A stretch of 64,000 nt of DNA, from positions 97,046,002 through 97,110,001 of the forward strand of contig OZ021723.1 in assembly GCA_963978545.1 (NCBI GenBank), read 5' to 3'. Source of the stretch: Linyphia triangularis. Lineage: Eukaryota > Arthropoda > Arachnida > Araneae > Linyphiidae. Positions 31,823 to 44,885 of the stretch are shown in pieces. The notes below the pieces were generated by a model that worked only from the letters and a program-made list of their open reading frames with translations, was not told the origin of the DNA and made no database searches. The stretch's first letter is position 1. Every line of letters starts with the position of its first letter. The position numbers and the translations under genes are program-made.

Positions 31823-34800
31823 GTATGGATATAATCACAAACTCACCTAGTTTACTTAACACTCTACAAATGCTCTACGTGCACCTTCTAGGTCACACGA
31901 TACAAATCCAGGCAATAGTTGAACATATTCCACGTATTTTACAGCGCCATCCTGTAAATTTAACATTATGTAATCACAAATTCACCAAGTTTACTAAATA
32001 CTCTACAAATGCTCTATGTGCATCTTCTAGGTCACACAATACACATCCAGGCAATAGTTGAACTCATTCCGTGCATTTTATAGCAAGCACCATCATGTCA
32101 ATTTAACGCTTTGTAATCACATATTCACCAAGTTTACTGAACACTTAATAAATGCTCTATGTGCACCTTCTAGGTCACACGATGCAAATCCAGGAAATAG
32201 TTGAACTCATTCCACGTATTTTATAGCACCATTCAGTCAATTTTAAAAATTGTAATCACATATTCACCAAGTTTACTGAACACTCTACAAATGCTCTAAG
32301 TGCATCTTCTAGGCCACGCGATACTCATCCAGGCAATATTTGACCTCATTCCATTCATTTTATAGCAAGCACCATCATGTCAATTTAACGCTTTGTAACT
32401 CAAGCTTAGGTCTTGGAACAGAACTTGATACAATCCACGAGGAACCTGTCAAAAGCCTTTTGACCTTTCTTAAGGAATCTGGTTTTCTTTAACAGGGGGT
32501 CGTAAAATAAAGGGGTTGGTGCAATATTCCCTAGTGGAATCAGCACCTAGGCTGAACTGACCTCCCCATTCACTATGACTATGACTATGACTATGACTAA
32601 CGCTTTGTAATCACAAACTCACCAAGTTTACTCACCTAGGTCAAACGATGCAAATCCAGGCAAATAGTTGAACTCATTCCACGTATTTTATAGCACCATT
32701 CTGTCAATTCAAAAATTGTAATCACAAATTCACCAAACTTACTGAACACTTAATAAATGCTCTATGTGCACCTTCTAGGTCACACGTTGCTAATCCAGGC
32801 AATAGTTGAACTCATTCCACGTATTTTATAGCACCATTCTGTCAATTTAAAAATTGTAATCACATATTCACCAAGTTTACTGAACACTCTACAAATGCTC
32901 TATGTGCATCTTCTAGGCCACGCGATACTCATCCAGGCAATATTTGACCTCATTCCATTCATTTTATAGCAAGCACCATCATGTCAATTTAACGCTTTGT
33001 AATCACAAACTCACCAAGTTTACTCACCTAGGTCACACGATGCAAATCCAGGCAAATAGTTGAACTCATTCCACGTATTTTATAGCACCATTCTGTCAAT
33101 TCAAAAATTGTAATCACAAATTCACCAAGTTTACTGAACACTCTATAAATGCTCTATGTGCATCTTCTAGGCCACACGATTCTCATCCAGGCAATAGTTG
33201 AACTCATTCCATTCATTCTATAGCAAGCACCATCATGTCAATTTAACGCTTTTTAATCACAAACTCACCAAGTTTACTCACCTAGGTCACACGATACAAA
33301 TCCAGGCAAATAGTTGAACTCATTCCACATATTTTATAGCATCATTCTGTCAATTTAACGCTTTGTAATCACAAACTCACCAAGTTTACTCACCTAGGTC
33401 AAACGATGCAAATCCAGGAAATAGTTGAACTCTTTTCACGTATTTTATAGCACCATTCTGTCAATTCAAAAATTGTAATCACAAATTCACCAAACTTACT
33501 GAACACTTAATAAATGCTCTATGTGCACCTTCTAGGTCACACGTTGCAAATCCAGGCAATAGTTGAACTCATTCCACGTATTTTATAGCACCATTCTGTC
33601 AATTTAAAAATTGTAATCACATATTCACCAAGTTTACTGAACACTCTACAAATGCTCTATGTGCATCTTCTAGGCCACGCGATACTCATCCAGGCAATAT
33701 TTGACCTCATTCCATTCATTTTATAGCAAGCACCATCATGTCAATTTAACGCTTTGTAATCACAATCTCACCAAGTTTACTCACCTAGGTCAAACGATGC
33801 AAATCCAGGCAAATAGTTGAACTCATTCCACGTATTTTATAGCACCATTCTGTCAATTCAAAAATTGTAATCACAAATTCACCAAGTTTACTAAACACTC
33901 TACAAATGCTCTATGTGCATCTTCTAGGCCACACGATTCTCATCCAGGCAATAGTTGAACTCTTTTCACGTATTTTATAGCACCATTCTGTCAATTCAAA
34001 AATTGTAATCACAAATTCACCAAACTTACTGAACACTTAATTCATGTGCACCTTCTAGGTCACACGTTGCAAATCCAGGCAATAGTTGAACTCATTCCAC
34101 GTATTTTATAGCACCATTCTGTCAATTTAAAAATTGTAATCACATATTCACCAAGTTTACTGAACACTCTACAAATGCTCTATGTGCATCTTCTAGGCCA
34201 CGCGATACTCATCCAGGCAATATTTGACCTCATTCCATTCATTTTATAGCAAGCACCATCATGTCAATTTAACGCTTTTTAATCACAAACTCACCAAGTT
34301 TACTCACCTAGGTCACACGATACAAATCCAGGCAAATAGTTGAACTCATTCCACATATTTTATAGCACCATTCTGTCAATTTAACGCTTTGTAATCACAA
34401 ACTCACCAAGTTTACTCACCTAGGTCACACGATACAAATCCAGGCAAATAGTTGAACTCATTCCACGTATTTTATAGCACCATTCTGTCAATTCAAAAAT
34501 TGTAATCACAAATTCACCAAGTTTACTGAACACTCTACGAATGCTCTATGTGCATCTTCTAGGCCACACGATTCTCATCCAGGCAATAGTTGAACTCATT
34601 CCATTCATTCTATAGCAAGCACCATCATGTCAATTTAACGCTTTGTAATCACAAACTCACCAAGTTTACTCACCTAGGTCACACGATACAAATCCAGGCA
34701 AATAGTTAAACTCATTCCACATATTTTAAAGCACCATTCTGTCAAATTAAAAATTGTAATCACAAATTCACCAAGTTTATTGAACACTCTACAAATGCTC

Positions 34801-34885
34801 TATATGCATCTTCTAGGCCACACGATTCTCATCCAGGCAATAGTTGAGCTCTTTCCATGCATTTTATAGCGTCATCCTGTCAATT
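31823..34885. repeat. Satellite, about 22 units of 108-155 bp in two length forms
   Basis: The unit core is GTAATCACAAACTCACCAAG ... CACACGATACAAATCCAGGC ... CATTCCACGTATTTTATAGC. Long units contain the extra block GAACACTCTACAAATGCTCT and a CTTCTAGG step; short units jump from TTTACT to CACCTAGG. Long and short forms alternate irregularly, with repeated multi-unit blocks. The 78-codon frame at 31825-32061 is an artefact of the repeat. A retroposon interrupts it at 32399-32597. Confidence 0.93.
32399..32597 (+). mobile_element. Short retroposon with ACTATG tail and 13-bp target duplication
   Basis: The 199-base insert is unrelated to the surrounding satellite and is flanked by TAACGCTTTGTAA on both sides (32386-32398 and 32598-32610, perfect). 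It ends in four ACTATG repeats. A long variable target duplication plus a simple-repeat 3' tail indicates target-primed reverse transcription. No tRNA-like A/B boxes are seen, so it may be the 5'-truncated 3' end of a LINE or a SINE of another type. Confidence 0.82.
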
Positions 34886-37579
34886 TAAAGTTTCGTAACT
34901 TCTTCCTTTGCACGCACATTAAGGAGCTTGTTCATGTACCTCCACCACCAATAACATTGGAAGAGCTCAGGGTTCGAATAAATGATGCAGGTTAGACACT
35001 GAACGGAGTGTATAAATGCTGCATTAATAGGATGACGCTGCATATATGTTTAACGAGTTCAACTACCACCGCTTATAGAATATTTGAAGAGTGTATAGAG
35101 AACATTTAATGTTTGGGGTTATTTTCATTACGTGTAATACTTTTGAATATGTAGGGTTTGAAAATGAATTAAGATTTTAGAGTTTCCCTGTATTTTAACT
35201 TTCAAGAATATGTAAAAGGCATATGCAAATTCATTATAATTTAAGATATCTTTCGCAGTCACATAAATTGTGAAATTGTCGCATAATTTGTATAACCAAA
35301 TTTGGTTTGGTTTAAATTATCAAGTCCTTTCTTGCGTTTTCTTTGATATCACCTTGTTGAAACTTATAAATATATTTATTAGGAATTGTAGAATTTAATG
35401 AATTGTGAAGAGATATAATCCTTTTGGAATAAAATGTCTGCTAGAATCAAGAAAGTGTCATCAAAGTTGTTATTATACCTGAACAATGATCAAGACATGT
35501 ATTTCCTAATACATGTTCGGATATGGCAGTCAGCCTTGAAACATTAAAATAGAAAAAGTAGAAAAAAAAAATTTAAATTATCATTTAAGTAACTGAAAAG
35601 TTCATATTTTAGAAATTTAAACATTAAACACTTTTGTTTTACATTGCCACGGAAAGGCGAAAAAGCTCGGTCTTACACCATCATTAAGAGATGAGTTAGT
35701 GGTTCCTAATTCTCTTATGAAATTTTAGTATTCTTTATTATCGTAAATCAAAGGTTGAAACTTTGTTGTTTTTCCTAAGCCCATTTGCTAGTTATATATG
35801 GTAGATACATATATATCTGCAACTAATATGCAAATCAATATTGAATTGTTTTAAAACTCTCAGAATAAAAGATAAAAGTAACTATAACTTTCTGCTTGCG
35901 GATAATAAAGTTGCTATGTCATAATTTGTAGATTGTTCGTTGTACACACTTAGTAAAAACACGTAACTTCAATACTTTAATAAGCATAAAATATACTTGG
36001 CAAGTACCCTCGCATGTAGAAAAAAAAAACATTTCACCGATATGGAATATATTACAGAATAATAGATTTAATGTTTAGTTCCAATGTCAAACACGGGATT
36101 GATAAGAATTGCGTTTACCTTTAAAAATTATTGGTAAATACAATAAATATATTTAAAGTTCGTATATTTTGGATCCATGCAAACGGTGACGCTACTCTAG
36201 GTACAAATTTGTTTGCAGAAGAGAAACCTCCTGAAAAAATTGAATTCGTTAATAATATTATTGCATTGATGTTTTCTTATCGAAAATTAAATTTTCAATT
36301 TACAACCTACTCTCGTTATAAACTATCGATAATGCATATTTGTTACTGTTTTGATGCCTATCAATCAAGAATCAAGAACTAATTCAAAGAGGTTCGACAA
36401 CCAGATGACCCCATTCATTTTCATCAGCTTATAAATTCAAACACAAAATATTCTTCTTCACCAACTACGTTCTCGAATTCTTTAGTATCCAAGTGATTGC
36501 TTTCGTTGCTTTGTAATAAGGATACTGATAAAGGGAATCATCATACCATAATTACGGTTTGAACTTCAGCGGATGACGCGTTATGGGGATTTATAATGTA
36601 TGACTTGCATCGGAAGAATGGAAAACTGACACCCTTTGCCACGATTAAAATTGCATTATACGTTCCTCACTTTACCATCTCATCATTCATCGTTGGCCTA
36701 CCATTCATAACGACTGAAAATGACGAAAAGGGACATTTGAAATAGTTTTAGTGTTGCGTTTCCTCAATAGAGAAAATTGGGCCATTGTTGAAAGAACCCA
36801 TGTATGCCAGTGATGGTGTAAGGTTTAAAAATAATAGGTGTGTGGAACATCGCACAACTTTCAATTACAGGCCAGTGTGGCGATATTATTTTTTCCGATA
36901 ATTCTTGTATGGGTCTTTTAAAAAAATCACATTTAAAGTAGTTTAGTTTAGTTTGCACGGTTTCAACTGTTTATTTCTTCCTCTACGCAGCCAAATACAC
37001 CTCGAAATTTTAAATTACTACAAGATGAAGAGGTCGAAACCGTATGGCAAAAAAAAAAAAATTATTAAAATTTTAATTTTAAAACTATTGTTTAAACATG
37101 TTTTTTTTTTATTATTATTATTATTTATTTATTAGACTTATCATGGTCGAAAACTCCGCTGGATTTTTTTTCATTCCATTTTGAATCTTGGTTCTCAATA
37201 TTTTAGCAAAAAGGTTAAAAAAAAAAGTTAACTTTAAGGGACCGTGTAATAGATTACGTCTTGAAGCACTCAAACATTCCATTCTTCCCCGCTTTAAAGA
37301 GATTTGCCCTGAAGGTCGGCCAAAAATTTTATCTCCTAAGCCTCCCCACCCTATTCTCAACATAATGAACTGAAATTTGATATTTATTGTAAACGAAGTA
37401 TTCTAAATCGAATAAAAACGTAAAAAATAGGGGTTCGTGTTGAAATTTTCAAAGATAGAGTTAAAGTTACAACCCCCAAAGAAAACCATTTTGCACCACA
37501 CATAGAAAATCGTAAACAAAACATTTTGGTGCAAACCACAAGATTCTACGATTATTAGAACTGAAGATATAGCCATCGT
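34886..37579. other. Mostly unassigned AT-rich DNA
   Basis: Minor candidates only. A minus acceptor (TTTTCGTCATTTTCAG, ending at 36714) leads to VMNGRPTMNDEMVK and a stop at 36667. A plus frame at 37188-37373 ends RLEALKHSILPRFKEICPEG. Both are short, and no family is recognised. Confidence 0.3.
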
Positions 37580-37750
37580 TCAATTTTTTTTTAATTTTTT
37601 TTTAAAGTACTGTACCAGGCAACGCCGTGACATAGCTTTTTGATACTGGACAACGCCGAACACTTCATCTTTTTCAACAATAAAAACTTTAAATGCGTGG
37701 GAGTCATTCATATTGTTGGTAATACATTCGTAAGCTACGTATAGATCCAT
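37580..37750 (-). CDS. Small coding-like ORF, 56 codons
   Basis: The minus frame from an ATG at 37750 begins MDLYVAYECITNMNDSHAFK, continues VFIVEKDEVFGVVQYQKAMS and RRCLVQYF, then dissolves into lysines encoded by A runs before TGA at 37580-37582. The first 48 codons look like real protein. The lysine end suggests that the true end is a splice donor (CTG|GTACAGT near 37615) or that this is a truncated copy. It is not repeated in this window. I do not know the family. It could be an exon or a transposon relic. Confidence 0.38.
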   Translation of the reverse strand: MDLYVAYECITNNMNDSHAFKVFIVEKDEVFGVVQYQKAMSRRCLVQYFKKKLKKN

Positions 37751-38544
37751 TCAGTGATGAAAACATTATTTTTTTTTATACCAAGGAAAACAATTGCATA
37801 ATTAGGCATTCGTACATCGGTAGCTTCTTCATTATATATTATTCAATTCAATTTCTCGTAATTAATTAACAATTTTAAAGTTAATAAATTATATCAAAGC
37901 CAATGCATCTCCTAACTTTTGAACGTAAAGTAACTGTACCACATTCTTAATAATATTGTTCTTGCTTTCTTTTTTTATTCAAATGACTACTTTGAAAGTA
38001 TAGGAAAGTACAGATCAATATATTCTCTCAAGAGAAGTTGTTACTTTTAACTGTCCTTACTAAATTGCCGTCTACCTGAAAACAATGGTGGGTTTAATTC
38101 TGGTTAATTCTGGACGAAACTCGAGTATCGTTACAAAACACACGAATTTTAAAAATAAACTTACCAAAACAATCAGAAAAACTATGCATCAGCATTTCAA
38201 ACCTTCTCGTATATTTTATTCAACATTGGGCGATATTGGCCAATATCTATAACAACTCTCTGTTTGCAACATCGAGATTTGGCCAAATCGAATGATATTG
38301 GCCAGAGTTCTTATGCTACTGGTGTTATTACTGGAAATGTTATTGAATGGTTTTCTTACTATATAATCACAGATTAACTTAAATGTAATTAGTTTTCTTC
38401 AGAAGTAAAAAGGTTAAGATAAATATAAGAATCATGCTAAGTAAAATTTTAACAGCAGCAAAATATAAAAAACAGCATTTATTATTCAATTGCGTATATA
38501 GTAATACAAAACAACAATGTTACTTTTAATTTTGTTAACTTATA

Positions 38545-38985
38545 AATTATACTTCCTGGAAAATTTTGAACGATTACTTCTTAGAATATATTTATTCAAA
38601 ACCTTATAATTTAAATATTTTTTAGATAAAAAAAAAAAAAAAAACCTGCATGAGACACACAGTAAGAAATTTATAAATTGCTCCGATGACTTCCTGGAAT
38701 ATTTATTCAAAACCTTACTATTTAAATAGTTTTAGATAACAAAACTGCATGGGATACGCATTATGAAGTTTAAAAATTGTACCTACAACTTACTAGAATA
38801 TTTATTTAAAAAATTATTATTTAAATAGTTTTTAGATTACAAACTTCCATGGGATACACAATAAAAAGTTTATGAATTGTTCCAACAACTTACTACAATA
38901 TTTTTTCAAAACCTTATTAGTTTATATTTTTAGCTAGCAAAACTGCACGGAATACACATTAAGAAGTATATAAATTGTTCCAACA
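38545..38985. repeat. Tandem repeat, four units of about 105 bp
   Basis: TATTTATTCAAAACCTTA and CATGGGATACACA recur near 38590, 38698, 38798 and 38899. Units are about 75-80% alike. Confidence 0.8.
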
Positions 38986-39782
38986 TAGAAACGGTAACTT
39001 AGTAAATATACCTTCAATTCCATAAATATCAGTTTAAAACAACTGTAATCCTATCGTTGTCATAATTGATTAAAACATAAATTACTTTGCTCTTAAAAAC
39101 TGTTTAGATCATCTCTGAATTCAACCTATTGATATCGGTTGATGCTTTGTTTTATATTTGTTTCTTAATGTTTAATGAATAAAAAAGCAAGTAATTTACA
39201 CCTTTCAAATATGATAATTCAAAAACAAATGACATTTTTTTTCTACACATTGATCTTCAAATTGTATGGAATGTTTTCTATGCATATGTCATTAACTTTT
39301 ACTCTCCTCGCCCCCCCCCCCCCCAAAAAAAAAAATTTGAATTTTAATACCTTTTCCACATTCTTGGTATTAATATTGCTAAAATTTGTATTTCAATTAT
39401 CCTTAAGCATTTCTAGCATCTTGTAGAAATACATTTATTACGAAGCACTTTGCATATGATAAAACATTTTATGAACCTCAAGTGTGAGATCGCAAGAAAC
39501 AAATGAAAGTATTTTTACTTTACATCTCATACATTATTTACAAACTAAAAGTAACTACTTTGGTGATATTTACATTCCGATGTTGCTTCAAAATTATTCC
39601 CAACTGATTTTATTGTTACCGATGAAGTTAATTTAAGTTCCCCGATTCCATTGCTTATTGGGATATTCATACTATTTTCTAAATTATAAAATGAATAATA
39701 TTGTAAACACAAGACGCTCGTTGTTATTAATTATTCAATTAACTTTCATAACAACACTTCAAACTGTACAAGACAACTCATG
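38986..39782. other. No supported gene
   Basis: A C run at 39311-39324 and AT-rich sequence. Confidence 0.45.
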
Positions 39783-39796
39783 CATATTGACTTCAA

Positions 39797-39975
39797 GCCG
39801 ACCAAACGATATAGTGGTTAGCGTGCTAGCTTCTAGACCGCGAGGTTGCGGGTTCCGAGTCCCGTGTTAGGCATGGGTGTTTGTAAATGTATGTTGGCTT
39901 GTCTAATGACGAATTTTTCGGCGCATTATAGCCCTCGTGTTGCTGACGGCGCCACATAATCTGAAAACAACCAAC
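39797..39975 (+). mobile_element. SINE family A with 14-bp target duplication
   Basis: Duplications CATATTGACTTCAA (39783-39796) and CATATTGACTCCAA (39976-39989). One extra C in the B box (GGTTCCGAGTCCC). Confidence 0.92.
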
Positions 39976-40206
39976 CATATTGACTCCAAGGTTACCTCAT
40001 GTTTCACCATCTATGTTACCCAACAAGTCTTAGCTTGGATTAAAATCTGTCGTTTGTTCAAACTCGTACGTCTTAAATAACAGATCAGTGGATTGAAAGA
40101 TTTAGGTGATAATATAAAAACAAAAATTAACCCTCCAAATGAAAGTTTTTAATAAAAATCCTTTTTATACATTTTCAACTTTTATGTGCGATTGCAAATT
40201 ATTTAA

Positions 40207-40483
40207 GGTGTACGTAACCCAAAAACCTTTTTTTTTTTTTTTTTTTTCCAATTCTGAGTTTAAAAATCCAATTCTTTTTTACATTAGTTACAGATTAAAA
40301 TCATTTCATTATAACAAATAAAATTTTGGCAATTGTTAATTACGCTTTAATTAGCTAATTAGTAATTTTTTCAAACAATGATAAATCAAATTCAAATTTA
40401 CTTAGAGACGCAATTCTACTTGGAAATCATTCGACATATTACTCTTAATGTTTTAAAACTCAATTAAATTTCTAACAAAGAAT

Positions 40484-40517
<34 letters not shown>

Positions 40518-40926
40518 AATTTATTTTGTGTGAAAACATGAAAAAATATCAATATTTTCAATGAATTTTAAGTTTTAAAAATCCCTAAAAAATCAATTTC
40601 TCAACCAATTTTATATAATGAAGTTTCAAAACATCTAACATATTATGTAGATAACTAAATTAAAATTGAACATTTTGTTGTTGAATTATCATTGCTTGAA
40701 TAAAGCGTGACGTAATCAAAATACAGTTCGTCAGAAAACAGGTTTAAAGTTTTAGAAGCGAAGTACTTAACCGATAATTGGCTGTAACTTTAAAAATATT
40801 AAGGATATTTTCAAAAGTTTAGTATTGTTTGAGAGCCAAAGTATCAGAGAATATTATTACATAATAACACACACACAAAATGAATATTCTGGTCGATTTT
40901 CGTGAATTGTAGGGTATACGTACACC
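40207..40926. mobile_element. TTAA-target element, family T1, copy 1
   Basis: The ends GGTGTACGTAACCC and complement of GGTGTACGTATACCC lie inside TTAA at 40203-40206 and 40927-40930. 720 bp, non-coding, with poly(T) runs at 40229-40247 and 40482-40515. The end structure and target suggest a piggyBac-like origin. Confidence 0.75.
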
Positions 40927-40964
40927 TTAACTAATTTGAGCTGAGATTAGCTTTTCGTAGTGTT

Positions 40965-41628
40965 CAGGGGCGCCCTCAGGAGGGTACAAGGAGGTGCACT
41001 TGCACCCCCCTAGCACTTGAAAATTAAAAAATATATATATGAAAGAAAAGGGTTAAATTCCAAGATAAAAATAAAAGCACATATGCCATTTCGGTTTTTA
41101 TGTTACAATAATCATTTGTTTTTCTTTTTGTTATTAGTCTTTTGTTTCTTTTCTATGTCGTTTTTTATAGCTACTGGCGCCTATTGTCTAGGATTATCGG
41201 AGGCTGAGTAGAAGTATTTATTTCTTTTATTGTATAATCATTATCTGTGTAGTTCTCAAAATTTTAAGAAATATATTTTGCTTTTTAAGTCATCAGATAT
41301 ACCATCTTGAAATCTATTTTTAGAATTCAATCAAACTTATCCAATAATGCCTTTGTATTTCATTTTGATTTTTTTTTTTTTTTTTTCCAAAACTTGGAAG
41401 AAATATGTTACTCTTCTGTATTTTTGCATCTTCGTGTTCCTCTGTTCTAAACACTATCTCTTCTTGTCTGTTGCGCTTTCAAAAATATATACCATGACTT
41501 TTTTTAAACTATTCTAAAAGAGTATAATTTAAAATGCATAACTATTAATTAAAATTTCTAAAAAATTTATGATTTTGATAAAAATCAAGTCTTGCACCTC
41601 CCTGCAAATATATCTGTGGGCGCCCATG
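40965..41628 (+). mobile_element. hAT MITE, family H1, full length
   Basis: The ends CAGGGGCGCCCTCAGGAGGG and GTGGGCGCCCATG fit hAT tips. The 8-bp duplication GTAGTGTT / GTAGTATT flanks it (40957-40964, 41629-41636; one mismatch). The 64-codon frame at 41017-41211 recurs in the copy at 59160-59643 and is carried by the repeat; no transposase domain is present. Confidence 0.82.
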
Positions 41629-41689
41629 GTAGTATTTGACCACTACGAAGAAATCCATTGACGATTCTGAGCCATATACAAACTCTTTT

Positions 41690-41930
41690 GATCCTCACAA
41701 CTCAAAAGAATTCATTGTCATCTGCAACAAGTCTATCTGCCAAGTTTCAGTTCAAATGGATGAGGGTTAATTAGTCCTTCGAAGTATTAAGAGAAACTTG
41801 TGTAAAAAGGGCATTTTAATGGCAGCCCAAAATTTGATGGAATTCACTGTCATTGACAACAAACCTATCTGCCAAATTTCAGGATTGGATGGTTGGGTGG
41901 ACTACAAAAAGGGACTGTTAAGGCAAAAAT
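41690..41930 (+). repeat. Dispersed repeat D, copy 2
   Basis: It contains two versions of the core (CAACAAGTCTATCTGCCAAG and CAACAAACCTATCTGCCAAA) 143 bases apart, so it is a small tandem duplication of the family seen at 7268-7480. Confidence 0.55.
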
Positions 41931-42950
41931 TTCGATTTTTATATTCAGTGGGAAAATATAACCTGAAATTCTAGCTTTCAGTACATACTTTACTTTTGCT
42001 GATCTGAGAAGAATTAAGAATATTATTTGAGTTTTTGTAAACGCTCATATCAGAAATCGTCTGTTTTTCATTTTCTTAAATTACATTTTTCTCTTCATGT
42101 GTATTTAAAGATTTTTAGGGTATTCGATTTGTTCCTTGCTATTCAAAAGTTGATGTATTTTTTTTTTAATTTGGAAATATTGTTTACTATACTATTTTGA
42201 ACACAATTGTGCATGGATTTTGGAACCTGGTATTTTTTTTATTGTTTCACAGCAATTTTCGTAATGCTTCTATTTAAAAAGTTCAAATTTTTTTGCGTTG
42301 TACCAAAGTTTTACTTTTAAATAATTAACCAATGAGTTAAATTCAAAATCAACGCACAATTATGTCAATATATGTTCGATTAGCTTGTACAAAACAATTG
42401 AGACAGATTGCAAAAAAATTGAATCGCAAGGAGCGTTTTTAAAATTACGGAAAAAACGCTAAATTTTTCAATAAAAATTTAATTTTTTGAAAAAAAAATC
42501 AATACAAATTTTTGAAATTTTTGGTAGTGTTTCATCTAATTGCCCTTGAACTGCACAAAAAAATTCATAAATTTTGGACAAAAATTAGAGTTTTTATTTT
42601 TGACTTAACAGTCTCTTTAATTAGTTCTCTGCATATTTCCCGCCACACACACAAAAACAAGATCGAAGTGAATTTAAATTTTTTTAAAATAAATACATTC
42701 ATGACAAATTCTTCTTCACAAACCAACGTTTTGATAATTTTACTGTAAAGGCTTGTAATTAAATTAGACTCAATTTTTTAAACTATCGTTTGTTTTCTCT
42801 TGAATGAGGACTACCATCAACAGGTGCCACAGAGAAGAACCTTTTCATGTGGTTTATTTATACGTAATATCTGTAACAACGAAGGTTTTCTTGATATGTG
42901 TTACTTTTACTGAAAGGGATTAAGATTTAGTCTCTTAAGTTGATGCTTAA
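41931..42950. other. No supported gene
   Basis: AT-rich. Plus frame 42512-42748 lacks any support. Confidence 0.4.
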
Positions 42951-42952
42951 TA

Positions 42953-43610
42953 GGCCGAGAGGCGACTGCAATTTTTGGACCCCATCGAACATCATTCTGA
43001 ATTTTTTATAGAAACTGGAGAAAAGTGAGTAGATTGCGAATCCACTGGTCTGCCGTGGCAAAAATGGCCGAAACTAATCTAAAACCGACTTGGAATGAGT
43101 GGAACTAAAATTCGATTGTCAAATATGTCATAACTTGCCCAAAAAGAGAACAAACTTTTTCGTCTGGCAACCCACTGCATTTTGATTTACAATAAAAAAA
43201 AGCGCAAACGATTTCTGATCTCTGGCTCGAAAAACTTGTATCTTTTAAAAGTAAGCCAAATTGGTGACATCAGTTACGTCATCAGTAACCTAATTTTTAT
43301 TGCCAATTTGGCTCATTTGTGAGAGATGCAAGTAAGTCATAGTCACACATCCGAATCGTCTGCAACCTTCTTAATTGAAAATTAAAGAGTGGGGGTTGCC
43401 AAATAAAAAAAATGCTCATTATTTGGCAAATTATGGAGCATTTGGCAGTTGGATTTAGTTCAACTTATTAAAAGTCGATTTTTGACCAGTTTCGGCCATT
43501 TTTGCCACGGCAGACCACAGGATTCGTAATCTACTCACTTTTCTCCAATTTCTATAAACAATTCACAATGATGTTGGATAGGGTTCAAAAATTGCAGTCG
43601 CCTCTCGGTC
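42953..43610. mobile_element. Foldback family FB-C, complete copy, TA target duplication
   Basis: The ends GGCCGAGAGGCGACTGCAA and its near-complement lie inside TA (42951-42952, 43611-43612). The element is a palindrome of two arms of about 320 bases. Complementary landmarks include GTGAGTAGATTGCGAATCC with GGATTCGTAATCTACTCAC. The centre near 43272-43282 is TACGTCATCAG. No coding capacity. Confidence 0.85.
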
Positions 43611-43849
43611 TATAACGATAGCAGAGTTTTAAATTAAAATAAACCTCTGAAGCAACACGTTGATGGCGTTGCTTCTAAATCAGTTGTACTGATTATTTAT
43701 GAAGTGAAAAAAAATTTATAGAATAAAAAAATAATAAACCATAAAAACAATGTTTTTGGTGTAAATTCTTTATATCAGTATGGGTAATTGCGTCTCATTA
43801 TATTGAAAAGAGAGTTAGTTAGTCTTACGAAACGGCGAAATAAACGGGT

Positions 43850-43970
43850 GTAAAAGCAACCTTTTATTGACAGCCACAAAACTTGACAGAATGTACTGTC
43901 GCAAAGGGGTTTCTGTCGAGTTTCAGATGGATTGGATGATTATAAGTTGGTTAATTAGCCATCCACAAAC
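43850..43970 (+). repeat. Dispersed repeat D, copy 3
   Basis: It contains AACTTGACAGAATGTACTGTC and the GAGTTTCAGATGGATTGGAT core related to 41690-41930. Confidence 0.5.
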
Positions 43971-44885
43971 ACACACACATACAAAATCAAATTTAATATG
44001 CATAATTTAAAAACACTGTGAAAATAAATAACATCAGATCTACGGCCACAGATTGACACGCTGTTTGTATTTTGTGCGATATTTTTATACGAAAACATTC
44101 TTGCCTGATAAAAAAAAAAAAAAGTTGCACGTATCAAAAGTTCATTTACATTCAATTACAAAGGATTTAATTAATTATTTAATTATACAAGTATATCCTA
44201 TAGAAGTGCAAAAGTGCTTATATTAATAATTTATTCCATGGAAAATGCCAGGAAATACAAAATAATTTATTTTTTTTTTAACCATAAAAATTTCTGAACT
44301 GCAATAAAACGTATATCTTAGCGAAGTTATAAGTTTTTAAAAAAAAAAAAAATCTAACCAGACGTTATGTCATTACGTGTCATTTATAAAAGCATAGCTC
44401 AAGAAGATATATGTTTATAACTAACTATTTAGCAATTTGAAGAACCTTAAAAAAAACCTCTTAGAGAAATTATTAGAGAGAGAGAACACACATTATCACC
44501 CCATTGATATAAGTCCAAGCCTTTCGGTCTGTTTAACCAATCGTAAATAAATCTTACCAAAATATAAAATCAATCCTATTGTCACAATTGATTAAGACTT
44601 CACTCGACAACTTTCAGGACTGTAATAGCATTCTTTAAAAAATAAAGATAAGAGAGTTATTCCACCCATCGTGGATCTAGAGATATCTTTGACTGGTTAA
44701 GTCGTAATTGGAGTTGACTAGGCTTAACGATTCACAAATCATTTAGTGAATCTTAAGCTAACTGACCAGTGTAGCGTTTTCTTAAAGTTGTAAGTGTGCT
44801 TTGTAAGGTGTTCCGAAAGGGTTGTTCTGGCATTTATTTGGCTAAGTTTTAGAAATGGTGAATAATCGTAAATGGAAGAATGCTC

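Noticed and set aside
31825..32061. 78-codon ORF as a gene
   Set aside because: It lies fully in the satellite and loses its frame in neighbouring units.
35570..35700. Last-exon candidate FTLPRKGEKARSYTIIKR on the plus strand
   Set aside because: Only 24 codons behind a weak acceptor and no clear poly(A) signal; too little to list as a gene.
36131..36382. 83-codon ORF on the plus strand
   Set aside because: AT-driven codons, no recognisable motif and no flanking signals.
40229..40321. ORFs spanning poly(T)/poly(A) runs (also 53404-53670, 39175-39426, 7561-7938)
   Set aside because: Composition is driven by homopolymers, with no motif, splice or conservation support.
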